DNA of 44,325 nt from Crocinitomicaceae bacterium (GCA_022447665.1 JAKVAQ010000034.1:19203-63527), one strand, 5' to 3'; counted from the stretch's first letter, positions 1 through 9,187 are shown. Translations and numbers: made by a program. The notes: generated by a model from the sequence alone, not told the origin.

Positions 1-606
1 AAAAGATTCTGTTGGGTTGTTTAGGTGAAACATTGTTACTCCACCAAAGGGATTAAACATACTGGATGGCTTCCCATAATAATACATGAAACCTAAGTTG
101 ACATCCAAATTATAGATGGCGTTGTTTGCAAATGATTCACCTGTACTTAATGCTGTGTTAAATTCTCCGCCGTTGGTTTTTACATACTGGTTGGCAAAAG
201 TTAGACTTGAAGCATTAATTGATTTTTGAAATCCTCCAGCTGCCAATCCTACCGAGATAACGCTGAACTTCTTCTCACCAAAGTTAAACTTATACGATAC
301 GGAAGGCATAATACTGAGAACATTGAAACCACCAGTACCTGCTCTGAAGTTGGCGATTTGACCTCCCCATCCCCATTTACCTTTGTTTGCATCGAAAGCG
401 ATTAAACCTGTAGTGAAGGGTTTGGTTGCTACGGCCAACCATTGGTTTCGGTAGTGTCCATGAATTCGGTAATCTCCTTTAAAAACCCCTGTCATTCCAG
501 GATTCACATTTAAAGAAGCAGCATCATATTGTGATAAGTGAAAATCTTGTCCAAAAGAGACCGTACTCATTAACAAGATACTCGCTAAGCCAAATAACTT
601 TCTCAT
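1..606 (-). CDS. PorP/SprF family outer-membrane protein (partial, C-terminus beyond window edge)
   Basis: The minus frame is open from an ATG at 604-606 to the window edge (202 codons), so only the N-terminal part is present. It begins with a signal peptide (MRKLFGLASILLMSTVSFGQ) and continues with FHLSQYDAASLNVNPGMTG and YRNQW, the signature of the PorP/SprF family. Family members are beta-barrel-like outer-membrane proteins of the type IX secretion/gliding apparatus. Many copies sit next to genes for large adhesins with type B sorting domains and are thought to anchor or help export that partner. Here the start lies 3 bases after the stop of the type B adhesin gene, so the two are almost certainly co-transcribed. 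Family assignment is strong; specific pairing with the adhesin is inferred from the neighbourhood. Confidence 0.9.
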   Translation of the reverse strand, partial: MRKLFGLASILLMSTVSFGQDFHLSQYDAASLNVNPGMTGVFKGDYRIHGHYRNQWLAVATKPFTTGLIAFDANKGKWGWGGQIANFRAGTGGFNVLSIMPSVSYKFNFGEKKFSVISVGLAAGGFQKSINASSLTFANQYVKTNGGEFNTALSTGESFANNAIYNLDVNLGFMYYYGKPSSMFNPFGGVTMFHLNNPTESF

Positions 607-609
607 TTT

Positions 610-3600
610 CTATCTAATTAATGATACATCTCCAGACAATACATGTTCTTGTCCGTCATAAGTAATTACTGTCGCAACATATACATATACACCGATAGGT
701 TGATCCTGTCCTTTGTGTGTTCCGTCCCAACCCAAGGCATCGGGATCCGTAGTGTTGTAAACTATTTCTCCCCAGTTATTATAAACTTTAAAATCGATCT
801 CTTCATAATTTCCTCCTAAGATCATAAGGAAATCATTTTCTCCATCACCATTCGGAGAGAATGCAGAAGGAACCAAAGGTCCATGATAAATTGGTACAAT
901 GACATTCGCGGTATCTACACAACCGGCTTCGTCAGTAACGATAAGAAGAACGTCATATTCTCCTTCAAAGTCGTATTGGTGAACCGCATTCTGAGTGTTG
1001 GCAGAATCACCGTCAGCAAAAAGCCATAGCCATGTACTTAAAGGGGATCCATCCGGTACACTTTGATCAGTAAAGTTTAAATCGACAAAAAGATTAGCGC
1101 TTGGTGGATCAACAATGAACGCAGCGTCAGGTCCAGGCAAAATATTAACGACTACAACTGTATCATTGGTACAACCTTTATCAGATGTTAAAGTTAATGT
1201 AATGCTGTAGTCTCCACTTCCCGAGAATTGGTGGACTGGGTTCGCGCTTGTATCGACTCCGGTTCCATCTCCGAAGTTCCATTCCCATGAAACAATGTCA
1301 GCATTACCTACCGAAGAAGAGTCTATAAAATAAGTGCCTCCATCTACACAAGGTTCTGGAATAACGAATTCGGGAGCAGGAAGAAAGAAGGTTTCTACGT
1401 TTTGCGTCAATGTATCAGCACAACCATTAGTTGCAAACACGACTAATTGAACTGGGTAAATACCAGGGGTTGTAAAAGTATGTGTAGGATCTGTATCTGT
1501 AGAGGTGATTCCAGGTTCAAAAGTCCACTCATAACTCGTGACAGGAGAGTCACTCGATGAATTATTCGTGAAAACAGAAGGGATTCCAAAACAGTTTTCT
1601 GTAAACTCAAAGTCAGGTGTAGGAGAAGGAATGATAGTTACTAACAGTGTGTCATACATAGCTGGACAACCACCATTATTAGCAGACTCAAAACCAATAG
1701 TAACAGAGCCAATGATGTTATCAGCATTACTTGGCGTATAAGTAGTTAATGATGTTGAATCAGGATCAAAAGAACCTGTGCCCGATGTTAGCCAATTACC
1801 TGCTCCCGTTGAGGACTGTGCATCTAAAACTAGTGGAAAACCAGTACATATGATGGTGTCATTCATTGGGACCATCGTTGGCGGTTCATTAATTGAAATG
1901 GTTAAAGTGTCACTATCATCTGGACAACCAGAGAAATTATAAGTATCAACATATAAAGTAATGCTTCCTGCAGCAATGTCTCCAGGTCCAAAATTATAGG
2001 TGGCATCAAGTACGCCGTCATCATCAAATGATCCGTCTCCAAAGGTATTCCAAGTTACATTTGTACTGAATAATACCGTGGCGTCAATAACAACGTAGGT
2101 AGAGTCCTCACAGACATCTATATTTCCTCCGGCATCAATTTCAGGATTGTCTAAATAAAGGATGTTCAGTGTGTCGGTTACCGCTTCACAGTTTCCATTT
2201 CCCGTTGAGGTAAGGACTAAGAAAGTTGATCCAGCTGTAAGTTCAACTAATGAAGGAAAGTAAGTAGCATTAAGATCTGTTACAGAAGGCACGAAAACCC
2301 CTCCGTTACCAGACCATTCTCCACCACCTGCCGCAGTAATTAAACCTGAAAGTTCAAGGGAAGGTGATGCCAGGCAAACCGCAGTGTCTAGTCCCGCATC
2401 AACAACTGGGGCTGTTTGAACGTGGATGTCATATTCTACAGTGTCCGTGCACCCAATATCAGATGTGATTACGAGTTGAACAGGGATATCTCCACTTGAA
2501 GTTGAGAACGTATGTGTAGGATTTGGAAATCCAGACAGTGTCCCATCGCTAAAGTCCCACTCCCAGTTAATTATAGTAGTACCAGCTAGTGCTGAAGATG
2601 CATCAAAAAAGTCAGTAGCTTCATTTGAACAAACTGTATCGGTGTAAACGTAATCAGCAATTAGTTCAGAAATTGTAAATGTTTCAGAGGTGAAAGTTTC
2701 ACATGAAGTTCCTTTCTGTGCAACAAGATCTACTGTAAAAGTTCCATACCCAGGGAAGGTAAATGTAGGTTCAAAAGCTATACTAGTATCTGCAGCAACA
2801 CCAGTTCCAAAATTCCACCAGAATCCGTCTGCATCAGTATCACTCAAGTTTTGGAATGTGATTGTTAATCCGGAGCAATTGTCTATCGGACCTATATCCG
2901 GAGTAGGAGGGTCTTTGATATGTAAATTCTTGGTTATGGTATCCGAACATCCTAAGTCACTTCCAACAATTAGCTCAACTACATAATCACCTGAAGTTGT
3001 ATAGCCATGGGAAGGGTCTTCATCGGTAGAAGAAGATCCATCGCCAAAATCCCATTGCCAGCTGTTGATGGTACCACCTACATTGGTTGACATGTCATTG
3101 AAATCTATTAAGACATTTGTACATGTAGTATCAACATCGTCAAAATCAGCGACAACGTTCGAGACCATTAATGCAAAAGTCGCTGTATCTGCACAAGCCG
3201 TGCCTTTCTGAGCTACCAGCGTAACTGTGTAGGAACCATAACTTGTGTAAGTAAAAGATGGGTTCGTTGCTAAACTAGTATCAGCCGGATCACCAGTTCC
3301 AAAATTCCACCAGAATCCAGAAGCTTCGGGATCAGAGTTATTAATGAAGTCGACATCCAAAGAATTACAAACCACGACTGAAGTAATCCCAGCTGCTGGA
3401 GGAATCTCAACGTGTAAAGGAACTTCTAAAGTATCAATGCAACCTACGTCTGTGCCAACAATTAGTTCTACATCATAGTCACCTCCTGAGGTGTACGCAT
3501 GCGTTGGATCCTGATCAGTAGAGGTTGAACCGTCACCGAAATCCCATTCCCAAGAATCAACGACACCATTAATTTCAGCTATTGAAAGATCGAAGAAGTT

Positions 3601-4827
3601 TCCTAGTTCATTTAAACATAATGTATCGGGTCCTGACCAATCAGCAGTTAAATCTGAGAGAGTAAGTTCATATGTAGTTGTGTCAGCACAGTTTGTGCCT
3701 TTTTGAGCGATGAGAGTAACTGTGTACGTTGCTGGTCCTAGAGGATAAGTAAAGCTCGGTTCTGCGAGTATGCTGGTGTCAGCAGGGATTCCAGTCCCAA
3801 AATCCCACCAAAAACCAGTGGCTCCAGCTCCAGAGTTATTTACGAAGCCCACAGTAGAACCTGCACACCCATCTAATTCTCCTATTAAAGCATCTTGTGG
3901 TGGTGGACAAACAAGAACATTAAACTGGAAGTCTCGCACAATTTCACCGATCTTATCTCCGTCTCTATATTCTTCAATCATAACACCTACAACATGCTGA
4001 CCTATTTGCTCTGGTATTCCAGAAATAAAACCTGTATTAGGATCAATAGATATAGGTGTGCCCGAAGTAGGAGGTGCAGGATTCAAAGGGTTAGTCGCTG
4101 AATACGAAGGGTCAGCATATGTTACATTTACAAAGGTTATATTGTCTGGTGGTAAACCTGCAAAAGTAGGTTCATATATTGCATAATCTGGATGCCAATC
4201 AGGTCTTCCATCGTATGGCTGATAAAAGGAATAGACGAGTGAATCTCCATCAATATCTGTAGCACTGAAATCGGTAGCAAGATCTTGCCCCAGACAAACA
4301 AATACAGGAGGGAAGTTCGAGAAAACCGGACTTGAATTTGTTAGGTAAAGCCCATTATCAGGAACATAAGCATAGAAAGCCTCTCCTGTAGTTAACGGAC
4401 TTGTAAGGTTAATGATTTCGTCGTTTCTCGCCCATGTTGTATGATATAAATGGTATCCACCAGGGTTTGGCGGTAGACTAACAACTTCAGAATAAATGGC
4501 CTCTTCAAGACATAGGCCTGGATCAAAAGCGCAAGTGTCAATAGGTGGGTCAAGAGTGTCTCTATCCTGAATTACAAGATCAAAAAAGTCGATCCCTAAG
4601 GTGGCACCGTCGAGTACATCTGTACCATCGCCATTTTTGGCATAAATTCTTACAGTACCTGGGAAATCCACACTTGTAGGGTCACAATCACGGTAAAGCT
4701 TCATAGTAAGCCTATATGATGCACCTCCTAAATGTTCGTAAAGAATCTCACCACCTACAATATGTGTAGCCATTGATTCGGTAAGAACAAACAAAAACAA
4801 AAGAGTAAAGAGTAGTCGTTTCTTCAT
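610..4827 (-). CDS. Giant PKD-repeat surface protein with T9SS type B sorting domain
   Basis: This 1405-residue protein starts with a signal peptide (MKKRLLFTLLFLFVLTESMA) and an N-terminal THIVGGEILYEHLGG module common in large Bacteroidota surface proteins. Nine PKD-like domains follow, recognised by cores such as WEWDFGDGS and FWWNFGTG. The first six form three tandem copies of a two-PKD unit of about 165 residues. Three Ig-like modules (starting near DAGLDTAVC, DAGGNIDVC and NDTIICTG) separate PKD 6 from PKD 7-9. The C-terminus (residues 1320-1405) begins PSAFSPNGDGENDF and contains VYNNWGEIVY and GWDGTHKG, the gliding-motility-associated (type B) sorting domain. The protein should cross the outer membrane through the T9SS and act outside the cell, probably as an adhesin. 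The PorP/SprF gene follows 3 bases downstream. Confidence 0.93.
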   Translation of the reverse strand: MKKRLLFTLLFLFVLTESMATHIVGGEILYEHLGGASYRLTMKLYRDCDPTSVDFPGTVRIYAKNGDGTDVLDGATLGIDFFDLVIQDRDTLDPPIDTCAFDPGLCLEEAIYSEVVSLPPNPGGYHLYHTTWARNDEIINLTSPLTTGEAFYAYVPDNGLYLTNSSPVFSNFPPVFVCLGQDLATDFSATDIDGDSLVYSFYQPYDGRPDWHPDYAIYEPTFAGLPPDNITFVNVTYADPSYSATNPLNPAPPTSGTPISIDPNTGFISGIPEQIGQHVVGVMIEEYRDGDKIGEIVRDFQFNVLVCPPPQDALIGELDGCAGSTVGFVNNSGAGATGFWWDFGTGIPADTSILAEPSFTYPLGPATYTVTLIAQKGTNCADTTTYELTLSDLTADWSGPDTLCLNELGNFFDLSIAEINGVVDSWEWDFGDGSTSTDQDPTHAYTSGGDYDVELIVGTDVGCIDTLEVPLHVEIPPAAGITSVVVCNSLDVDFINNSDPEASGFWWNFGTGDPADTSLATNPSFTYTSYGSYTVTLVAQKGTACADTATFALMVSNVVADFDDVDTTCTNVLIDFNDMSTNVGGTINSWQWDFGDGSSSTDEDPSHGYTTSGDYVVELIVGSDLGCSDTITKNLHIKDPPTPDIGPIDNCSGLTITFQNLSDTDADGFWWNFGTGVAADTSIAFEPTFTFPGYGTFTVDLVAQKGTSCETFTSETFTISELIADYVYTDTVCSNEATDFFDASSALAGTTIINWEWDFSDGTLSGFPNPTHTFSTSSGDIPVQLVITSDIGCTDTVEYDIHVQTAPVVDAGLDTAVCLASPSLELSGLITAAGGGEWSGNGGVFVPSVTDLNATYFPSLVELTAGSTFLVLTSTGNGNCEAVTDTLNILYLDNPEIDAGGNIDVCEDSTYVVIDATVLFSTNVTWNTFGDGSFDDDGVLDATYNFGPGDIAAGSITLYVDTYNFSGCPDDSDTLTISINEPPTMVPMNDTIICTGFPLVLDAQSSTGAGNWLTSGTGSFDPDSTSLTTYTPSNADNIIGSVTIGFESANNGGCPAMYDTLLVTIIPSPTPDFEFTENCFGIPSVFTNNSSSDSPVTSYEWTFEPGITSTDTDPTHTFTTPGIYPVQLVVFATNGCADTLTQNVETFFLPAPEFVIPEPCVDGGTYFIDSSSVGNADIVSWEWNFGDGTGVDTSANPVHQFSGSGDYSITLTLTSDKGCTNDTVVVVNILPGPDAAFIVDPPSANLFVDLNFTDQSVPDGSPLSTWLWLFADGDSANTQNAVHQYDFEGEYDVLLIVTDEAGCVDTANVIVPIYHGPLVPSAFSPNGDGENDFLMILGGNYEEIDFKVYNNWGEIVYNTTDPDALGWDGTHKGQDQPIGVYVYVATVITYDGQEHVLSGDVSLIR

Positions 4828-4855
4828 TAGTGTTTTTTCTACAGCCTTAATCGAG

Positions 4856-4863
4856 CGAAAGTA
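4856..4863 (-). promoter_or_regulatory. Possible -7 element for the PKD adhesin/PorP operon
   Basis: On the minus strand this reads TACTTTCG, a 7 of 8 match to the Bacteroidota -7 consensus TAnnTTTG, 28 bases upstream of the ATG at 4827. No convincing -33 TTTG was seen at the right distance, so this is only a candidate. Confidence 0.3.
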
Positions 4864-5011
4864 CTAAAAAATATTTAACTAGAAAAAATAGTTTTATCTA
4901 CCCAAAAAAAGGTTTGGTCGAAGTAAAAAAATATTTCGTCGTCTTTTTTGCGTGAAAACCAGTTGTGGCCTGAGTTTTCAGAACTAGCTGATTCTAAGGG
5001 TAGTGAAATCT

Positions 5012-5043
5012 TTTGATTCTGGCACTTTTTTATTTTATATTAG
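5012..5043 (+). promoter_or_regulatory. Candidate Bacteroidota-type promoter for the beta-propeller/Ig-repeat gene
   Basis: TTTG at 5012-5015 and TATATTAG at 5036-5043 (7 of 8 to TAnnTTTG) are separated by 20 bases, within the usual 17-23. Transcription would begin around 5050, giving a very short leader before ATG 5058, or a slightly longer one if ATG 5067 is the true start. The rest of the 230-base divergent gap is AT-rich with no other feature seen. Confidence 0.45.
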
Positions 5044-5057
5044 CAGATTGAAATGAT

Positions 5058-8000
5058 ATGAACGACATGAAGCAGATTCTACTTGTTTTACTTATCGCAT
5101 TTACTGTTACTCCTACAATTGCTCAGATTAATATTCAATGGGAGACAAGATTCAATGGAACTGGTTCCAATACCGATCGTCCGGTGGATATGGAATTAGA
5201 CCCTGCCACAGGCGAGACTTTTGTTACAGGAACTTCTTTTTCGGCAGTTAATGGTTTTGATATTTACACTGTAAAGTACGATGCCGATGGAGTTGAGATT
5301 TGGAGTCAAACTTACGGTGGTGCTGGAGTAGATGAGGTTCATGCAATGGTTATGGATAGTAACGGCGATATAATTATCACAGGTGCACGCTATGTTTCTG
5401 GTTCTGATTGGGATATTGTCACAATTAAGTATGACGGTGATGATGGAACGGTCCTTTGGACACAGTTATTTGGAGGTTCAACTTTATATGACTACGGTCG
5501 TGATGTTACTGTGGATGGTTCAGATAACGTTATTGTTACGGGTTCATATAGTTTTTCAGCTTCAAATAAAGACTATATCGTTATCAAATACAATTCGTCA
5601 GGGACTTACCAGTGGGATTACACAGCGGGAACTGGACTTGCCGATGGAGGAGAGAAAGTTCTAGCTGATGCTGCTGGAAATATATACATGGGTGGGTTTT
5701 CAGAAGTAATAGGAGAAGGAAGTAATTTCATGATTAGACGTTTTGCTCCAACTGGCGGTGCTCCCACGGCAGGAGGTGCATTCGATAGCGGTTCTAACGG
5801 GGATGACGCGGTTAATGATATGATATTTGATGGTTCTGGCAATGTAATTTTAGTAGGCGAGGGTTATCAAGGAGCTGGAACGAAAAGAGACATTTGCGTA
5901 ATGAAATTTACAAGTGCATGCGCGTTTTTGTGGCAGCAGACTTATGCGGGTGATGGTGATGGAACTGATATTCTGAATGCTGTAGAGGTAGATTTAACCA
6001 CAGATGATATATATGTAACGGGTAGAAGTAACTCCGATGCTACTAGTGATGATTATTATACAATGAAGTTTAATTCTGCGGGTGTGGAAGAATGGGCTCA
6101 TAGATATACTTCTGACGGGTTGAATTATGATGAAGGCGTTGATATTCAATTGGTCGCAGGGAACCTTTACGTTACGGGTTATAGTTATGAGACTTCTTCG
6201 AATAATGATTACACTACAATTAGATACGATAAGGATCTTGGAACTGTGGCTTGGAAAACAAGATTTGATGGTCCTTCGGGTCTAAGCGATCAGGCTGTTA
6301 AAATGCAGGTAGATCCTACAGAAAATATTTTTGTTACTGGAGCTTCTCACGGCGGACTTGCAACTAAGCAGGATTTTAGCACGATTAAATATTGTCAGCT
6401 TACAACACTTGCGAATCCAGACACATCTATATGTCTTGGTCAAAGTGTCGATTTGACAGCTACAGGTGGCACAAATATTACCTGGGCCGTTTTGAGTGGT
6501 GACCTTGGAAGTTTATCATGCACAATCTGTGGAACAGTTACAGTTAACCCTGCTTCAACAAGTGTTTATACAGTTAGTAGTGAGTCCCTTTCAGGATGTA
6601 TAGATTACGACACGGTTACCGTTACTGTAAACCCAATTCCATCACCAATTATCTATAACGATACTCCTTTAGAGTTTTGTACCGGTGATTCTGTAATTCT
6701 CTATACAGATACTTACGATTCTTATCTATGGAGTACGACTGATACGGATAGTTTTACGGTTGCCTTTACTACAGGTACTTATACTTTAGATATCATTGAT
6801 GATAATGGATGTGAAAATTCAACCGACGTAGATGTTACTTCTTACGCATTGCCTCCAGTCTCCGCTGGTTCTGATGCTGATATTTGTCCTGAGACGACAT
6901 TTTCTCTGGATGCAACGGGAGCTGTAGACTATCTTTGGTCTCCGGATCCATCGTTGAGTAGTTTAATTATTTCAAATCCGGACGCCACTCCAACAGGAGC
7001 TTTAACAACCTACACTGTGACTGGTACGGATATAAATGGTTGTGAAAATACGGACGAAATAACAATAACCTGGTATACCCTAGATCTTGTGGATGCGGGT
7101 CCAAATGGTACTGTTTGTTTAGGAGAGCCTTACTCCATTGATGCTTCAGGAGTGAGTTCTTATATCTGGGATGCTGATCCAACATTATCAAGTACGACTC
7201 TACCGAATCCTGATGCAACACCAACAACTTTAACGAAGTATTTTGTTACAGGTATTGATGATAATGGCTGTGAGTCAAGAGATTCAGTAATTGTTTCAAC
7301 GATTTCTTTGCCGACTATAGATGCGGGTGAAGATTCAACAATTTGTGATGGTGAAAGTTTGGTTTTATTAGTTACTGGAGGTCTTCCAGCATTATATGTA
7401 TGGAATACTGACCCATCTTTATCGTCAACAACAGTAGCAAATCCAACCGCCAACCCTAACGCAGACACTGAGTATATAGTAGAAGGTACTGATATAAACG
7501 GGTGCTCTAATACAGATACGGTTTGGGTGTTTATTAATCCTCTTCCTTTGGTAGATGCTGGTTCAGATGATTCTTTCTGTGTTGGAGATTCTATTCAATT
7601 GAACGCAACCGGTGCCGTTGATTACACTTGGAATCCTCATCCATCCCTTTCTAGTCTTTCTATCGCTAATCCATGGGCAAAGCCTTCAGCGTTTACAACT
7701 TACTTGGTCACGGGTACTGACGCTTTTGGTTGTTCAAATACGGATCTTGTTTCAATTGATATAGATGCACTGCCTATCGTTGATGCTGGTCCGGATGTTG
7801 AGCTTTGCTTAGGAGATACAGTTCAATTAAACGCTTCGGGAGGTCTAATTTATGTTTGGAATATTGACCCATCTTTGTCAGACTATATTATTCCAGACCC
7901 ACTTGCTTATCCGACTTCAGATATTACTTACACCGTTACCGCAACAGATGGAAATGATTGTTCTAATTCGGACGATGTTTCGGTTACAATTTTGCCATTA

Positions 8001-8492
8001 CCGGCACCTCCTGTTTTAACCTTGTCGCCGCCTTTAATAGTTTCAAGTTATACCTTAACAGGTACGCATAAATGGTTTGTTGATGATGCGGAGCTTTCTG
8101 GCGAGACGGATTATTTCCTTAATTATATTACGGTGGGAATTAATGGTGCATATCACGCTGAGTATACAGATGATAATGGCTGTAGCGTTCTTTCTGATAC
8201 GGTTTTCAATCAAATAATCATTTTTGACATAGGTATTGATGAGCAATCGCCAGCTTTTGGTGTTAATGTATATCCTAACCCAACTAATCAGAACGTAATG
8301 ATTGATGTTGAAGGTGGAGCTGATTTTATTCAAATCTTAGATGTGAATGGCGCTGTTGTGTTCAACGCTCATAGCACTGAGGACGGTCCTATGGCTCTTG
8401 ATCTAGAGGAACTGGGTGTTTCAGATGGTGTTTATTTGATTCAAGTGATAAAGTCCGATCAAATTGTTACAAAGAAGTTAATCAAACAATAG
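5058..8492 (+). CDS. Secreted SBBP-type beta-propeller / Ig-repeat protein with T9SS type A sorting domain
   Basis: The protein has 1144 residues. After a signal peptide (MKQILLVLLIAFTVTPTIAQ) come repeated blades with the pattern [DY]xxxIKYxxxGxxxWxxxYxG and GNxxxTG, to about residue 450. These resemble the SBBP (bacterial beta-propeller) repeat. Residues about 450-600 hold two Ig-like modules. Residues 601 to about 985 hold five near-regular repeats of 76-77 residues, each starting [VI][DS]AGxD and containing Cys, PSLSS and GTDxNGC motifs. The C-terminus (VNVYPNPTNQNVMIDV to TKKLIKQ) is a type A Por secretion (T9SS) sorting domain. The product is therefore an exported, surface-attached or released protein; its ligand is unknown. 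ATG 5067 would place the signal peptide directly after Met-Lys and is an equally good start. It is divergent from the PKD adhesin. Confidence 0.9.
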   Translation: MNDMKQILLVLLIAFTVTPTIAQINIQWETRFNGTGSNTDRPVDMELDPATGETFVTGTSFSAVNGFDIYTVKYDADGVEIWSQTYGGAGVDEVHAMVMDSNGDIIITGARYVSGSDWDIVTIKYDGDDGTVLWTQLFGGSTLYDYGRDVTVDGSDNVIVTGSYSFSASNKDYIVIKYNSSGTYQWDYTAGTGLADGGEKVLADAAGNIYMGGFSEVIGEGSNFMIRRFAPTGGAPTAGGAFDSGSNGDDAVNDMIFDGSGNVILVGEGYQGAGTKRDICVMKFTSACAFLWQQTYAGDGDGTDILNAVEVDLTTDDIYVTGRSNSDATSDDYYTMKFNSAGVEEWAHRYTSDGLNYDEGVDIQLVAGNLYVTGYSYETSSNNDYTTIRYDKDLGTVAWKTRFDGPSGLSDQAVKMQVDPTENIFVTGASHGGLATKQDFSTIKYCQLTTLANPDTSICLGQSVDLTATGGTNITWAVLSGDLGSLSCTICGTVTVNPASTSVYTVSSESLSGCIDYDTVTVTVNPIPSPIIYNDTPLEFCTGDSVILYTDTYDSYLWSTTDTDSFTVAFTTGTYTLDIIDDNGCENSTDVDVTSYALPPVSAGSDADICPETTFSLDATGAVDYLWSPDPSLSSLIISNPDATPTGALTTYTVTGTDINGCENTDEITITWYTLDLVDAGPNGTVCLGEPYSIDASGVSSYIWDADPTLSSTTLPNPDATPTTLTKYFVTGIDDNGCESRDSVIVSTISLPTIDAGEDSTICDGESLVLLVTGGLPALYVWNTDPSLSSTTVANPTANPNADTEYIVEGTDINGCSNTDTVWVFINPLPLVDAGSDDSFCVGDSIQLNATGAVDYTWNPHPSLSSLSIANPWAKPSAFTTYLVTGTDAFGCSNTDLVSIDIDALPIVDAGPDVELCLGDTVQLNASGGLIYVWNIDPSLSDYIIPDPLAYPTSDITYTVTATDGNDCSNSDDVSVTILPLPAPPVLTLSPPLIVSSYTLTGTHKWFVDDAELSGETDYFLNYITVGINGAYHAEYTDDNGCSVLSDTVFNQIIIFDIGIDEQSPAFGVNVYPNPTNQNVMIDVEGGADFIQILDVNGAVVFNAHSTEDGPMALDLEELGVSDGVYLIQVIKSDQIVTKKLIKQ
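6858..8010 (+). repeat. Five tandem coding repeats (about 230 bp each) encoding Ig/PKD-like modules
   Basis: Repeats begin at VSAGSDADIC (6858), VDAGPNGTVC, IDAGEDSTIC, VDAGSDDSFC and VDAGPDVELC (7779). The average period is about 230 bp. Each copy has one Cys near its start and one in an NGC-like motif near its end (DC in the last copy), suggesting one disulfide per module. The DNA copies have diverged, so the array is old rather than a recent expansion. Confidence 0.85.
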
Positions 8493-8565
8493 ATTAGGCG
8501 CTCCATTCTCTTGAGCGTATCGTATTGTTAAAGTGAACTAGCTTCTACTAATTCTAGCTTTAAGT

Positions 8566-8588
8566 AGAACTTTATGGTTCTCTTTTTT
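8566..8588 (+). terminator. Weak rho-independent terminator candidate
   Basis: AGAAC at 8566-8570 and GTTCT at 8577-8581 form a 5-bp stem with a 6-base loop, followed by CTTTTTT. The stem is short and AT-rich. It lies 74 bases after the stop of the propeller gene, where a terminator is expected. Confidence 0.3.
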
Positions 8589-8677
8589 CAATTTTCTTTC
8601 ATAGGAGCTATTGGAAATAGCTACTGATTAGAGGGATCTGGGGGATTCTAAATTCAAATATTAAAAAAACATTAAAA

Positions 8678-8693
8678 ATTATGCATGCATAAT
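8678..8693 (+). promoter_or_regulatory. 16-bp perfect palindrome, probable MarR-family operator
   Basis: ATTATGCATGCATAAT is a perfect inverted repeat. It lies 9 bases upstream of a perfect -7 element, where it would overlap the -33 region, and about 50 bases upstream of the marR start. MarR dimers bind palindromes of about this size and usually repress their own promoters. Autoregulation and control of the downstream fad genes is therefore a reasonable inference. Confidence 0.55.
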
Positions 8694-8702
8694 AAATATT
8701 TG

Positions 8703-8710
8703 TATATTTG
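8703..8710 (+). promoter_or_regulatory. -7 promoter element of the marR-fad operon
   Basis: TATATTTG matches TAnnTTTG exactly, 30 bases before the marR ATG. The expected -33 position falls inside the palindrome at 8678-8693 and has no good TTTG. A regulated or weak promoter would fit this. Confidence 0.5.
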
Positions 8711-8740
8711 ACTTAGAAACTCATATGTATTCCTAATATA

Positions 8741-9187
8741 ATGAATAAAGAACAGCTTTTCGAATTTCACATTAGAAACAACTGGTTTAAGATTTCAAGA
8801 TATTACAATCAGATTGCTGCGAAGTACGATATGTCTTTTTCATGGGGGTTCATTATGCTGAATATTGAAAAAGAAGGAACACCAAGCACTTCTTTAGGGC
8901 CTAAAATGGGCATGGAGCCAACAAGTCTTTCAAGGACATTAAAGAATATGGAAGATAAAGGCTACATCGAAAGACGAATGGATCCTGATGATAAAAGAAA
9001 ATCTATTGTTTTTCTGACAGATGAGGGAGTCGAGTTGAGGAAAAAGGCTAGGGATGTAGTAATTGAATTTAATCAAAAGCTTTATTCAGCGTTGCCCAAA
9101 ACTAAGGTTGATGCGTTTTTTGATATCATGCAAAGAATAGATGTTCAGCTGGATAAGTTTCTAGAAGAAAAGAATAACGAATTATAA
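8741..9187 (+). CDS. MarR family transcriptional regulator of the fatty-acid degradation operon
   Basis: This is a 148-residue winged-helix regulator of typical MarR length. The recognition region reads TSLSRTLKNMEDKGYIERR (about residues 66-84), followed by the wing motif DPDDKRKSIVFLTDEG. Helices on both sides would form the dimer interface. It is the first gene of the beta-oxidation operon, with the fadN-like gene starting 12 bases after its stop, and a perfect palindrome lies in its promoter. By analogy with FadR-type control, an acyl-CoA or fatty acid may relieve repression; that ligand is an inference. MarR membership is firm. Confidence 0.9.
   Translation: MNKEQLFEFHIRNNWFKISRYYNQIAAKYDMSFSWGFIMLNIEKEGTPSTSLGPKMGMEPTSLSRTLKNMEDKGYIERRMDPDDKRKSIVFLTDEGVELRKKARDVVIEFNQKLYSALPKTKVDAFFDIMQRIDVQLDKFLEEKNNEL

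Noticed and set aside
7160-7468. Minus-strand open frames across the Ig-repeat gene.
   Set aside because: They mirror the repeat coding strand, have no start signals or family resemblance, and are shadows.
8055-8333. Minus-strand open frame of 92 codons under the T9SS tail of the propeller gene.
   Set aside because: It lies antisense to a strongly supported coding region and its translation is unlike any protein.
8505-8531. GCGCTC...GAGCG hairpin just after the propeller gene as a terminator.
   Set aside because: The stem is only about 5 bp with a 10-base loop and no T tract; the AGAAC/GTTCT hairpin with T run at 8566 fits slightly better.
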